Source: Eubacteriales bacterium (GTDB lineage: Bacteria; Bacillota; Clostridia; Oscillospirales; Oscillospiraceae). Taken from it: a DNA stretch of 64,000 nucleotides. This document shows positions 37,719 through 45,203 of the stretch, piece by piece. Where the stretch lies: the NCBI GenBank assembly GCA_030536255.1, contig JAUNQI010000004.1, positions 1 to 64,000 on the forward strand, read 5' to 3'. Positions within the stretch are counted from its first letter, which is position 1; the number at the start of each line of letters is the position of its first letter. A model generated the notes under the pieces. It had not been told where the DNA came from and ran no database searches. It saw only the letters and a list, made by a program, of their open reading frames with translations. Position numbers and translations under genes: made by a program.

Positions 37719-37756
37719 TTTTGTTTATTTTTAGGTTACTTTTATTTCATTTTTAA

Positions 37757-37783
37757 TGTAACGTTTCAGTCTCTCAAAGCGTA
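37757..37783 (+). promoter_or_regulatory. Candidate ECF-type promoter upstream of the peptide gene
   Basis: TGTAAC (37757-37762) and CGTA (37780-37783) are separated by 17 bases. They resemble the extracytoplasmic-function consensus TGAAAC-N16/17-CGTA used by sigma-W-like factors. It lies between the ECF sigma gene and the peptide gene, 36 bases before the peptide start. No vegetative -10/-35 pair is obvious in the gap. Confidence 0.5.
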
Positions 37784-37818
37784 TTACCGTTTAGAATATT
37801 TAAAGGAGGCGATGACAG

Positions 37819-38031
37819 ATGAAACTTGGTATAAAAGAGCTTCTTACGCTTTCTTCCGACAGCAATAGTTTTGGCGGAATGAGTGATGCTCTTTCAATGA
37901 TAGTGGATTCAACTCAGAAGAAATACAGTTTTGGCAGAGGAATTGAGCTTTCAGATGAGCAGCTTAGTATGGTTGCCGGCGGTGTTGCTTCTGTGAATGA
38001 AACTGCGAAGAATAATTGGCCTGAGGTTTGA
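37819..38031 (+). CDS. Small peptide with double-glycine leader (bacteriocin/RiPP-like precursor)
   Basis: This 70-residue product has a leader-like N-terminal part ending in ELSDEQLSMVAGG. This matches the acidic-hydrophobic pattern before the Gly-Gly cleavage site used by peptidase-containing ABC exporters (GG at 54-55). The remainder is a 15-residue tail VASVNETAKNNWPEV with no Cys. GGAGG lies 9 bases upstream of the ATG. It is followed after 3 bases by the HExxH gene. No exporter or modification enzyme is in the window. It could be a secreted signal, a bacteriocin, or an unrelated small protein that resembles a leader. Confidence 0.7.
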   Translation: MKLGIKELLTLSSDSNSFGGMSDALSMIVDSTQKKYSFGRGIELSDEQLSMVAGGVASVNETAKNNWPEV

Positions 38032-38034
38032 ATA

Positions 38035-38910
38035 ATGAATAAAAGTCCCATTGAAATACTATCGGAAAGATATCCACAGTTGTATTTACCGGTGAAGAAT
38101 GGGATAAAAAATACAGAAGAATACAAAAGTGCTGTTTTAAGGGGCGAGCCGGTACACGGCAGGCTGGATTTCAAGCTGGATCCTAAAGACAGTCTGGAAA
38201 CTGTTTCCACTCCGGCAGGAGAAGTAGATGTTCTGTATTTATATCAAAGAGCGGATTTTGAGCATGCTGTAAGGGCCTTGGCCTATAGATGCGAGCCGGA
38301 AGTGATTCCGGCATCTATGGGAGCATCCCATATCAGCGGTTTAATCAATTGGGAAAAAATCCATAAGCATATGAATGAGTATGCTGCACAGAATGAAACC
38401 GATGAGGCGGAAGAATTCGGACGCTTTACATCCGAAAAGAGGAATTTTCTGGATACTTTGATTATTCTGAGTTCCGGACCTTACAGTGCAGTTTCTGCTG
38501 AGGATATGAAGATGGAGCAGGACGAATGGACGAGAGCATCTTTTACTATCCGGAAATATCATGAATTGTCTCATTTTTTCTCGCGTACTCTTTATCCGGA
38601 GAACCTTGAAGCTATTCGTGACGAGATCATAGCAGACATGATAGGTATTATTGCGGCATTTGGTAGTTATGATACTCTTGCAGCGAGAAGATTTCTGGGG
38701 ATCGAAGGAGATTCATATCGAGCCGGTGGAAGACTGCAGAATTATTCAGAAGGAAAAGACATAGATTCAGAGATGTCTCGAGCAAACAGAATTATTGATG
38801 AATTATCGTCAGCAGTAGCCGAAGTGAGTTCAGAAAATGTGTTTGATCTCCTTGACTATGTTGAAAAAAATAAAATTGGTACTTTAATATTCCGGAATGA
38901 TATTGTATAA
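38035..38910 (+). CDS. Uncharacterised protein with gluzincin-like HExxH...ExxxD motif
   Basis: No named family was recognised for this 291-residue soluble protein. Residues 174-201 read as a zinc-protease signature: H176-E177-L-S-H180 followed by E197-x3-D201 in DEIIADMIGI. This is the ligand spacing of gluzincin metallopeptidases. The N-terminal half (PVHGRLDFKLDP, GEVDVLYLYQRADFEHAVRA) is mixed alpha/beta. There is no signal peptide, so it acts in the cytoplasm unless exported otherwise. It begins 3 bases after the double-glycine peptide, so it may process that peptide or a regulator in the cluster. That role is inference. Confidence 0.72.
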   Translation: MNKSPIEILSERYPQLYLPVKNGIKNTEEYKSAVLRGEPVHGRLDFKLDPKDSLETVSTPAGEVDVLYLYQRADFEHAVRALAYRCEPEVIPASMGASHISGLINWEKIHKHMNEYAAQNETDEAEEFGRFTSEKRNFLDTLIILSSGPYSAVSAEDMKMEQDEWTRASFTIRKYHELSHFFSRTLYPENLEAIRDEIIADMIGIIAAFGSYDTLAARRFLGIEGDSYRAGGRLQNYSEGKDIDSEMSRANRIIDELSSAVAEVSSENVFDLLDYVEKNKIGTLIFRNDIV

Positions 38911-38948
38911 TTCTAATATCAATTAATATTATTATGGGGGATTTTAAT

Positions 38949-39245
38949 ATGACCATTAATACGGCTGTTAACGGATCAGCGATGAAGGTTGAGATTGTCG
39001 GGCGCCTCGATACGATTACAGCTCCTGAGCTGGAAGCTGAACTCTCGGAACACGAAGATGTTAGTGATGTCACGTTTGACTTCTCAGGTCTTGAGTATAT
39101 TTCTTCAGCAGGTCTTAGAGTTCTCCTTGCTGAGCAGAAGGCGATAAACTCCAGATCCGGAAAAATGGTTTTAAAGAATGTAAATGATACCATTATGGAA
39201 GTGTTTGAAATTACCGGGTTTATTGATATTCTTACAATAGAGTGA
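38949..39245 (+). CDS. STAS-domain anti-sigma factor antagonist
   Basis: This 98-residue protein follows the SpoIIAA/RsbV pattern: GRLDTITAPELEAEL, then VTFDFSGLEYISSAGLRVLL with the phosphorylatable serine at about S53. The ATG at 38949 is used because GGGGGA lies 7 bases upstream. The adjacent gene encodes the matching ATPase kinase. In known systems the unphosphorylated STAS protein binds the kinase and frees its target. Here the target may be the ECF sigma factor, the HExxH protein, or something outside the window. Confidence 0.9.
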   Translation: MTINTAVNGSAMKVEIVGRLDTITAPELEAELSEHEDVSDVTFDFSGLEYISSAGLRVLLAEQKAINSRSGKMVLKNVNDTIMEVFEITGFIDILTIE

Positions 39246-39278
39246 TCTGAGCTTTTAATTCGAAAGGAGCAGGGCATT

Positions 39279-39683
39279 ATGAAAAAAACTTTTCCTGCAG
39301 AGCTTGGAGAACTGCAAAATGTTCTGGCATTCGCTGACAGTGAGCTTGAAAAGGCCGGATGCTCTATGAAGGCACAGTCTGCCATAGATGTTGCTCTGGA
39401 AGAAATCTTTGTAAATATTGCCAGTTATGCTTATCCGGGAGAAAATGGTACAGCTGAAATTGATGTTACTGCTGATCAATCTGAGAAGTGTATAACAATT
39501 CGTCTCAGTGATTCAGGTGTAGAGTTTGATCCGTTGGCTAAGCCTGATCCCAATACCGCTCTTAAGGCTAGTGATCGTGATATTGGCGGACTGGGAATAT
39601 TTATGGTTAAAAAAATGATGGATGATGTTGCATATGAGTATAAGGATCATATGAATATCCTTACGCTGAAAAAATGTTTTTGA
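39279..39683 (+). CDS. Anti-sigma regulatory factor, HATPase (RsbW/SpoIIAB-like)
   Basis: This 134-residue GHKL-fold serine kinase has the N-box DVALEEIFVNIASYAY, the G1 segment LSDSGVEFDP and the G2 segment GGLGIFMVKKMMDDV. GAAAGGAGC precedes the ATG. It follows the STAS gene by 33 bases and would phosphorylate it. RsbW-type kinases usually bind sigma-B-class factors, so occurrence in a cluster opened by an ECF factor is unusual. Its physical target here is not known. Confidence 0.88.
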   Translation: MKKTFPAELGELQNVLAFADSELEKAGCSMKAQSAIDVALEEIFVNIASYAYPGENGTAEIDVTADQSEKCITIRLSDSGVEFDPLAKPDPNTALKASDRDIGGLGIFMVKKMMDDVAYEYKDHMNILTLKKCF

Positions 39684-39690
39684 TTCTTTA

Positions 39691-39752
39691 TTGACATCTA
39701 AATACTGAGCTATTATAATCCTCCCTGAACACATGAACAAATGTTCATAATT
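39691..39752 (+). promoter_or_regulatory. Promoter and ArsR/SmtB operator of the metal-efflux operon
   Basis: A consensus promoter, TTGACA (39691-39696) and TATAAT (39714-39719) with 17-base spacing, is followed by ATGAACA-AA-TGTTCAT (39733-39748), a perfect 7-2-7 inverted repeat. With flanks AACAC and AATTC it matches the 12-2-12 operators of SmtB/ZiaR repressors. The site covers the transcription start region, so the operon's own ArsR protein would block RNA polymerase until metal binds. Confidence 0.88.
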
Positions 39753-39768
39753 CTGGGAGGATATTATT

Positions 39769-39987
39769 ATGAAAAAAACATACAAAATTGATGTTGATTG
39801 TGCCAATTGCGCAAACAAAATGGAACTTGCCGCACAGAAAACAAAAGGCGTTAAAAGTGCTTCTGTTAACTTTATGCTTCTGAAAATGAATGTTGAATTT
39901 GAAGAAGGGGCTGACCCGGCGGAAGTAATGCCGAGAATTCTGGAAAACTGTAAAGATGTGGAGGATGATTGTGAGATCTATTTCTAA
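39769..39987 (+). CDS. Heavy-metal-associated (HMA) domain protein
   Basis: This 72-residue ferredoxin-like metallochaperone has the metal site DCANCANKME (C11-x2-C14) and a typical beta-alpha-beta continuation ending in CKDVEDDCEIYF. The acidic tail with one further cysteine is a feature of Zn/Cd-handling HMA domains. In many ATPases this domain is the N-terminus of the pump; here it is a separate protein whose gene overlaps the pump start by 17 bases. It probably delivers metal to, or regulates, that pump. Confidence 0.88.
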   Translation: MKKTYKIDVDCANCANKMELAAQKTKGVKSASVNFMLLKMNVEFEEGADPAEVMPRILENCKDVEDDCEIYF

Positions 39988-41872
39988 GCTTTTCACAGGA
40001 CTTACTAAAAAACAGAAAAAAATTTTTTTCAGGATATTGGCAGCAGCTTTTTTTATAGTCCTTTCTGAAGCTGTTGAGGAAAAAAGCCGGATATTGCAGG
40101 TGCTTTTCTTTGCAGCATCTTATATCATTATCGGTTATGATATCCTTATTCGTGCGTTCAAGGGAATTAGAAAGGGTCATCCGTTTGACGAAAATTTTCT
40201 TATGGCTGTTGCTACAGTAGGAGCTATCGGGCTGGGAGATCTCGAAGAGGGAACAGCGGTAATGCTTTTCTATCAGATCGGGGAGCTTTTTGAGAGTGTC
40301 GCTGTTGGAAAGAGCCGGAAAAATATCACAGAGCTGATCGATATTCGTCCGGATTATGCCAATATAGAAATGTCCGACGGAAAAATGGAACGAATAGATC
40401 CGGAAGATGTTTCAGTCGGATCTGTCATTGTTGTAAAACCGGGAGAGAAAGTACCGATTGACGGAGTGGTTGTTGAAGGGGAGAGCTCAATCGATACTGC
40501 AGCTCTTACCGGAGAAAGCAGACTTACGGAAGTTAGGAAGGATATGTCTGTCCTCAGCGGCTCCATCAATCTTACCGGGGTCCTGAAGCTGCGTACAGTA
40601 AAGGATTTCGGAGAATCTACTGCATCTAAAATTCTTGATCTCGTAGAGAATGCCAGTTCAAGCAAGTCCAAGTCAGAAGATTTTATTTCCAGATTTGCAA
40701 GGATCTATACTCCTGCGGTATGTTTTTCTGCTTTGGCGCTTGCAATTATTCCTCCTGTTCTTTTGCTGTTGTTTGGGAAAAGTCCGGAATGGGGGAGCTG
40801 GATATATCGCTCACTGACGTTCCTTGTCATTTCCTGTCCGTGTGCACTGGTAATCAGTATCCCGATGGCCTTTTTCGGAGGTCTTGGCGGAGCCGGGAAT
40901 GCAGGAATACTGATAAAGGGTTCCAACTATATGGAACCCCTTTCCCAGGCGAAGCTTGCTGTTTTTGATAAGACCGGGACAATGACAAAAGGTGTGTTTG
41001 AGGTTCGCGGTGTTCATCACAGCCCTATAGAGGATGAGATGCTGATCGAACTTGCTGCTCATGCAGAATGTTATTCGAGCCATCCTATCAGTATTTCTAT
41101 CCTGAGAAAGTATGTCAAAGAACCGGATAAAAGCCGGGTAAGCGATGTTCATGAGATCTCTGGCGAAGGTGTTTCTGCGCTAGTTGATGGGAAGCAGGTG
41201 GCATGCGGAAACTCAAAGCTGATGGATAGATTAGGGGTCGATTATATCGACTGCAGAAGTCATGGAACAGTAGTTCATGTTGCAATTGACGGCGTCTATT
41301 ACGGTCATATTCTTATTGCTGACTCTATTAAGCAGAATGCTGAAAAGGCAATCTCTGCCTTGAAAGAAAATGGAATTTCAAATACAGTTATGCTTACCGG
41401 TGATACCGAGTCGACTGCAGAGAGTGTTGCAGAAGAAATAGGAATAGGCAGAGTATTCAGCGAGTTGCTTCCTGCCGACAAAGTGAATATCGTCGGGGAT
41501 CTTCTGAAAGAATGCGGAAAAAAAGAAAAGCTTATTTTTGTCGGTGACGGAATAAACGATGCGCCTGTTCTAGCCAGAGCGGATGTGGGTATTGCAATGG
41601 GCGGCATTGGCTCGGATGCGGCAATCGAGGCTGCGGATGTTGTCATAATGGATGATGATCCGCTGAAAGTAGTAAAGGCTGTAAAAATTGCGAAAAAGTG
41701 CCTGAGGATCGTTTACGAGAATATATGGTGTGCAATAGGAATTAAAGTTATCTGTCTTATTCTCAGTGCATTTGGTTTGGGCAGTATGTGGATGGCAATT
41801 TTTGCAGATACAGGCGTGATGATTCTGGCTGTTTTGAATTCAATCAGAGCTCTGAATGTGAAAAAGCTTTGA
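39971..41872 (+). CDS. Heavy-metal P1B-type ATPase (Zn/Cd efflux, ZntA/CadA-like)
   Basis: This 633-residue cation pump has the TGES actuator (ALTGESRLTEV), the transmembrane metal site C289-P-C291, the phosphorylated D333 in DKTGTMTKG, an SHP-type nucleotide-domain segment (CYSSHPISISIL) and the hinge GDGINDAPVLARADVGIAMG. The CPC site with HMA and ArsR partners fits Zn, Cd or Pb export. GTG at 39971 is taken as start since GGAGG lies 6 bases before it. It has no fused N-terminal HMA domain because that is encoded separately. Copper export is less likely. Confidence 0.92.
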   Translation: MRSISKLFTGLTKKQKKIFFRILAAAFFIVLSEAVEEKSRILQVLFFAASYIIIGYDILIRAFKGIRKGHPFDENFLMAVATVGAIGLGDLEEGTAVMLFYQIGELFESVAVGKSRKNITELIDIRPDYANIEMSDGKMERIDPEDVSVGSVIVVKPGEKVPIDGVVVEGESSIDTAALTGESRLTEVRKDMSVLSGSINLTGVLKLRTVKDFGESTASKILDLVENASSSKSKSEDFISRFARIYTPAVCFSALALAIIPPVLLLLFGKSPEWGSWIYRSLTFLVISCPCALVISIPMAFFGGLGGAGNAGILIKGSNYMEPLSQAKLAVFDKTGTMTKGVFEVRGVHHSPIEDEMLIELAAHAECYSSHPISISILRKYVKEPDKSRVSDVHEISGEGVSALVDGKQVACGNSKLMDRLGVDYIDCRSHGTVVHVAIDGVYYGHILIADSIKQNAEKAISALKENGISNTVMLTGDTESTAESVAEEIGIGRVFSELLPADKVNIVGDLLKECGKKEKLIFVGDGINDAPVLARADVGIAMGGIGSDAAIEAADVVIMDDDPLKVVKAVKIAKKCLRIVYENIWCAIGIKVICLILSAFGLGSMWMAIFADTGVMILAVLNSIRALNVKKL

Positions 41873-41882
41873 GGTGATTTCT

Positions 41883-42176
41883 ATGAATGAAACATATGAC
41901 GGGTTTAAATCTCTTGAGCTGGCAGAGTTCTTCAAGTATTTTTCTGATCCCACAAGGGTGAGGATTTTGTCCATACTTTGTAGCGGAGAACGTTGTGTCT
42001 GCGACATTGCAGGAGAACTGGGAATGAATCAGTCTGCTATTTCTCATCAGCTAAATTTGCTGAGAAAGAGTAGGCTTGTGCGAACCAGAAGAGACGGAAA
42101 GTCAGTCTACTATTCGCTTGACGATGACCATGTAAAAGATATTTTATCATGCGGAATTAGCCATTTGACAGAATAA
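41883..42176 (+). CDS. ArsR/SmtB-family metal-responsive repressor
   Basis: This 97-residue winged-helix repressor has the recognition helix MNQSAISHQLNLLRKSRLV. Two metal sites are visible: CadC-like alpha-3 cysteines C38-V-C40 (ERCVCDIAG), and a complete SmtB-type alpha-5 site D81, H83, H94 and E97 with exact family spacing. Retention of both suggests sensing of Cd/Pb through one and Zn through the other. The ATG at 41883 follows GAGGTG. As last gene of the efflux operon it would autoregulate through the site at 39733-39748. Confidence 0.93.
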   Translation: MNETYDGFKSLELAEFFKYFSDPTRVRILSILCSGERCVCDIAGELGMNQSAISHQLNLLRKSRLVRTRRDGKSVYYSLDDDHVKDILSCGISHLTE

Positions 42177-42191
42177 AAACAGAGGTGAAAT

Positions 42192-43157
42192 ATGGACGAT
42201 CATAAAAAACAGCCGAAACTAATCATTGTAGTTCCGTGTTACAACGAGGAAGCCGTTCTCCCAATCACAGCTCCAATGTTTCTTGAAAAGCTTACTGAGC
42301 TTTCTGCTTCTGGGAAAATATCGGATGACAGCCGTGTTATGTTTGTAAATGACGGAAGCAAAGATAAAACGTGGGAGATCATAAAGCGCCTGTCTGTAGA
42401 AAATGAGCACTATATCGGAATAACTCAATCCAGAAACAGGGGACACCAGAATGCGGTACTTGCAGGTCTGATGGAATCAAAGGATATTTGTGATATTACG
42501 ATTTCCATTGATGCTGATGGCCAGGATGATATAAACGCTATGGATGCTATGGTTGATGCATATATTTCCGGCTGCGATGTCGTATACGGTGTGAGATCAT
42601 CCAGAGAAACTGACACGTTTTTCAAGCGCTTTACTGCCCAGAGCTTCTATAAATTCCTCGCAGCTATGGGAGCGGAAGTCGTTTATAATCATGCGGATTA
42701 TCGGCTGATCAGCGCAAGGGTTCTTCAGGAATTTTCAGGTTTCAAAGAGGTAAATCTGTTCCTCCGGGGGCTTATTCCTCTGGTAGGATTTAAAAGCACA
42801 AGTGTGGAATATTCGAGAAATGAACGCTTGGCAGGAGAAAGTCACTATCCGCTGAAGAAAATGATTGCTCTCGCAGTTGACGGGATTACCAGCCTGTCCG
42901 TTAAGCCGCTTCAGCTCATTATGACCCTTGGAATCGTCGTCGCTATTGTCAGCTTTATTGGCTGTATTTGGGCTCTGATTACCCAGATTAGCGGAAGAGC
43001 AGTTGCCGGTTGGGCAAGCATGACCTGTATTATTTGTTTTGTCAGCGGTGTTCAGCTAATCAGTCTTGGAATTATCGGAGAGTATATCGGGAAAATATAT
43101 ATGGAAACGAAGCAGAGACCCAGGTATATTATTTCCGAGCGGACATATGATAAATAA
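42192..43157 (+). CDS. DPMS/GtrB-type glycosyltransferase family 2 with C-terminal membrane helices
   Basis: This 321-residue enzyme has a GT-A domain opening with VVPCYNEEAVLPITAPMF, VNDGSKDKTWEII and the metal-binding ISIDADGQDD. Two C-terminal transmembrane helices follow (about 235-300), as in polyprenyl-phosphate sugar synthases such as GtrB/YkcC. It probably makes an undecaprenyl-phosphate-sugar used to decorate a wall polymer. It lies 15 bases after the ArsR gene with its own GAGGTG, though it is functionally unrelated to metal efflux. A GtrA flippase is encoded at 17319-17732. Confidence 0.88.
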   Translation: MDDHKKQPKLIIVVPCYNEEAVLPITAPMFLEKLTELSASGKISDDSRVMFVNDGSKDKTWEIIKRLSVENEHYIGITQSRNRGHQNAVLAGLMESKDICDITISIDADGQDDINAMDAMVDAYISGCDVVYGVRSSRETDTFFKRFTAQSFYKFLAAMGAEVVYNHADYRLISARVLQEFSGFKEVNLFLRGLIPLVGFKSTSVEYSRNERLAGESHYPLKKMIALAVDGITSLSVKPLQLIMTLGIVVAIVSFIGCIWALITQISGRAVAGWASMTCIICFVSGVQLISLGIIGEYIGKIYMETKQRPRYIISERTYDK

Positions 43158-43161
43158 AACA

Positions 43162-43187
43162 AAAACGCCGCCCGTTAGGGCGGCGTA
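43162..43187 (-). terminator. Terminator for the AAA-CYTH gene, probably bidirectional
   Basis: AACGCCGCCC pairs with GGGCGGCGT around GTTA. On the minus strand the stem runs into GTTTTTGTTTTA, a good T-tract; on the plus strand the tail is weak. Confidence 0.8.
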
Positions 43188-43203
43188 AACTATTTGAGCA
43201 GAC

Positions 43204-44310
43204 TTAAAGTTTCTGCCGGAAAGCAAGCCTTCTGTTCTTAAACTCCGGATCTCCGGTAACCTCCTGTATGATTCTGATGCAATCGGGAATCATGCAGTTT
43301 TCGTCCTTTTTTCCATAGGTGAAGAGAATTGCCTTCTCGTCAGAAAAGGGATAAATGTCAATTTCCATTTTCCGTTCGTCAAAGGTGAAACGATATTTCT
43401 GTTTCAGAACAGGATGCAGCTTGGCATCACATTCCATCAGATAATTCACGTATTCTTTCTCAGATATAGGCCGTTCGGTTACCCAGCGTGTACCATCGTC
43501 GCCGATGCGTTTCTCTGTGTAGAAATACAGATATCCGGATCCGTCCTTCTGCTGGCGGATCCTTCTTTCAATATTCGGGCTGCTGTTAATGAGATATGTC
43601 TGCATCATTTCAACCGGCGTTGCACCGAGCTGAGAAGTAAGAAGACTTGTGTCGGGCATTTGAATAAGATATTTATGTTTGCTGACCTCAGGAACACTTT
43701 GACCTAAGATTTCGTAGATCTTAGCAATGGCACGGTTTATTTTATCTTCAAAGTCGACAGAGTTGTCAATTATTGAAAGATTCGGATGAGAAGACCAGAC
43801 TTTGAGTGTCATGTCATCTTTTTCCCGAGCTACGCTGACATCCTCATAACGTGCGGCATTGCCAAAGTTATATGCGAATTCAGCTCCTTTGGCACATGTT
43901 ACAAGATGAAGAACAGCATCATATCCGGCCATTACTTCGTCCGGAGATTTTCCGAAGTAGGAAAGAGTCTTTTCAAACTGCTCCGTTGTAATATATGCAA
44001 GATCGTCAAAAATTGCGCGGTCATATATTACCAGGACATTTTCTTCAGGAACCATTTCGGTAGCTTTGAGAGCAAGCTGCTCTTTATGGAGCTGATCAGA
44101 AATAACAAAATACTGGAAGTCCTCCATTGATACACAGTTTCCGAAAGGCTTTATGCCAAATCCGGAAATCAGGTCCGTTGCGGATTCGGGGATCGTGATT
44201 ACTTTCCACCCGTCTTCCTGCTTGAATTCCTTTAAAATACGGGAAATCAAAGTCGTTTTCCCTGCTGCCGGTCCACCGGTAAGAACGATTTTAGTTATTA
44301 TTTTACTCAT
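43204..44310 (-). CDS. AAA-family P-loop NTPase fused to a CYTH-like domain
   Basis: This 368-residue protein opens with a Walker A motif (KIVLTGGPAAGKTTLISRIL) and continues as an AAA_28-like kinase domain (to about 185, with VLVIYDRAIFDDLAYI). The C-terminal half has CYTH/triphosphate-tunnel features: alternating basic and acidic strands such as IERRIRQQKDGSGYLYFYTE and YRFTFDERKMEIDIYPF. CYTH domains hydrolyse or cyclise triphosphates. The start is placed at 44310 because GGAGG precedes it. Such fusions occur in diverse bacteria but their substrate is not established. Confidence 0.78.
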   Translation of the reverse strand: MSKIITKIVLTGGPAAGKTTLISRILKEFKQEDGWKVITIPESATDLISGFGIKPFGNCVSMEDFQYFVISDQLHKEQLALKATEMVPEENVLVIYDRAIFDDLAYITTEQFEKTLSYFGKSPDEVMAGYDAVLHLVTCAKGAEFAYNFGNAARYEDVSVAREKDDMTLKVWSSHPNLSIIDNSVDFEDKINRAIAKIYEILGQSVPEVSKHKYLIQMPDTSLLTSQLGATPVEMMQTYLINSSPNIERRIRQQKDGSGYLYFYTEKRIGDDGTRWVTERPISEKEYVNYLMECDAKLHPVLKQKYRFTFDERKMEIDIYPFSDEKAILFTYGKKDENCMIPDCIRIIQEVTGDPEFKNRRLAFRQKL

Positions 44311-44447
44311 GAAAACCTCCGGGTCAGAACTCAATTGCAGTTATAAGTGTATGACATGAATGTTAGAAATGTCAAGCATGTTTTTCCCGGAAAGTATTCC
44401 TGAGAACTGCTTAATGGTTCAAATCTCCCCGGGAAAACCGGGTGGTA

Positions 44448-44476
44448 TTGACTAAAATGACATATAGTAGTATTAT
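44448..44476 (+). promoter_or_regulatory. Promoter of the zinc-ribbon protein gene
   Basis: TTGACT (44448-44453) and TATTAT (44471-44476) with 17-base spacing, 55 bases upstream of the start codon at 44531. Confidence 0.6.
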
Positions 44477-44530
44477 AACCAAATATGGCGACTGGTTTCG
44501 CATTAACACGCAATATGGAGGATTTATTAA

Positions 44531-45190
44531 ATGGGTATGATTCCCCAGGTGAAATGCCGCCGCTGCGGTGCAACTTTCTCATCTATGAGAAGTCGCTGCC
44601 CGAACTGCGGAACTCGCGTGGTGTCTCAAAGCTCCCGCTCGCCCGGTACAACTCCGGGAACAATCCGTGGAACTGCTGCGCATGACCGCGCAGAGACGAA
44701 CACAAAATGGCAGATGGCTTTCGGGCTTATTCTTGTTGTTGCAGTTATCCTTTCCGTTGTCGTTATGGTTACAGCCAGTCTGGATGGAATGGACAATGCA
44801 AACGTTAAGGTAACGGCAACTCCCGCACTATTATCTGAACTGGCGCCGCAGATTGAAGCTGCCCCTACTGCAGAACCTACTCCTATGCCTAAAGTTGAGG
44901 CAATTAAGATTCTTTATATGAATACAAAGGATCTGACTCCGGAGAACGCATGGCCAACGATGCATGTTGGCGAATCAATTAATATCAATGCTGTTGTATA
45001 TCCAATGGATATCCTCAATCCGGTTGTTGAATGGAGTATCAACGATACGGAAGGAACCTATATGACGCTTACTCAGAAAGATGACGGCACTGTGGATCTG
45101 ACATGTAATGGCAGCGTATCCGGCGGTGTTAAGGTAACGGCATCCTGCAATGGGACTTCCCAGACGATTACGATTTACTGCAGAGACTGA
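44531..45190 (+). CDS. Zinc-ribbon membrane protein with extracytoplasmic Ig-like domain
   Basis: This 219-residue protein has a cytoplasmic N-terminal zinc ribbon (C9-x2-C12 and C23-x2-C26 in CRRCGATFSSMRSRCPNCG), a Ser/Thr/Pro/Gly-rich linker, one transmembrane helix (about 57-80, MAFGLILVVAVILSVVVMV) and an outside BIG2-like beta domain (from VEAIKILYMNTKDLTP to TSQTITIYC). GGAGG precedes the ATG. Zinc-ribbon/TM proteins of this shape are common in Clostridia but their role is not established. It is followed after 13 bases by a Nif11-like gene. Confidence 0.75.
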   Translation: MGMIPQVKCRRCGATFSSMRSRCPNCGTRVVSQSSRSPGTTPGTIRGTAAHDRAETNTKWQMAFGLILVVAVILSVVVMVTASLDGMDNANVKVTATPALLSELAPQIEAAPTAEPTPMPKVEAIKILYMNTKDLTPENAWPTMHVGESININAVVYPMDILNPVVEWSINDTEGTYMTLTQKDDGTVDLTCNGSVSGGVKVTASCNGTSQTITIYCRD

Positions 45191-45203
45191 TTTCTGAAGG
45201 ATT

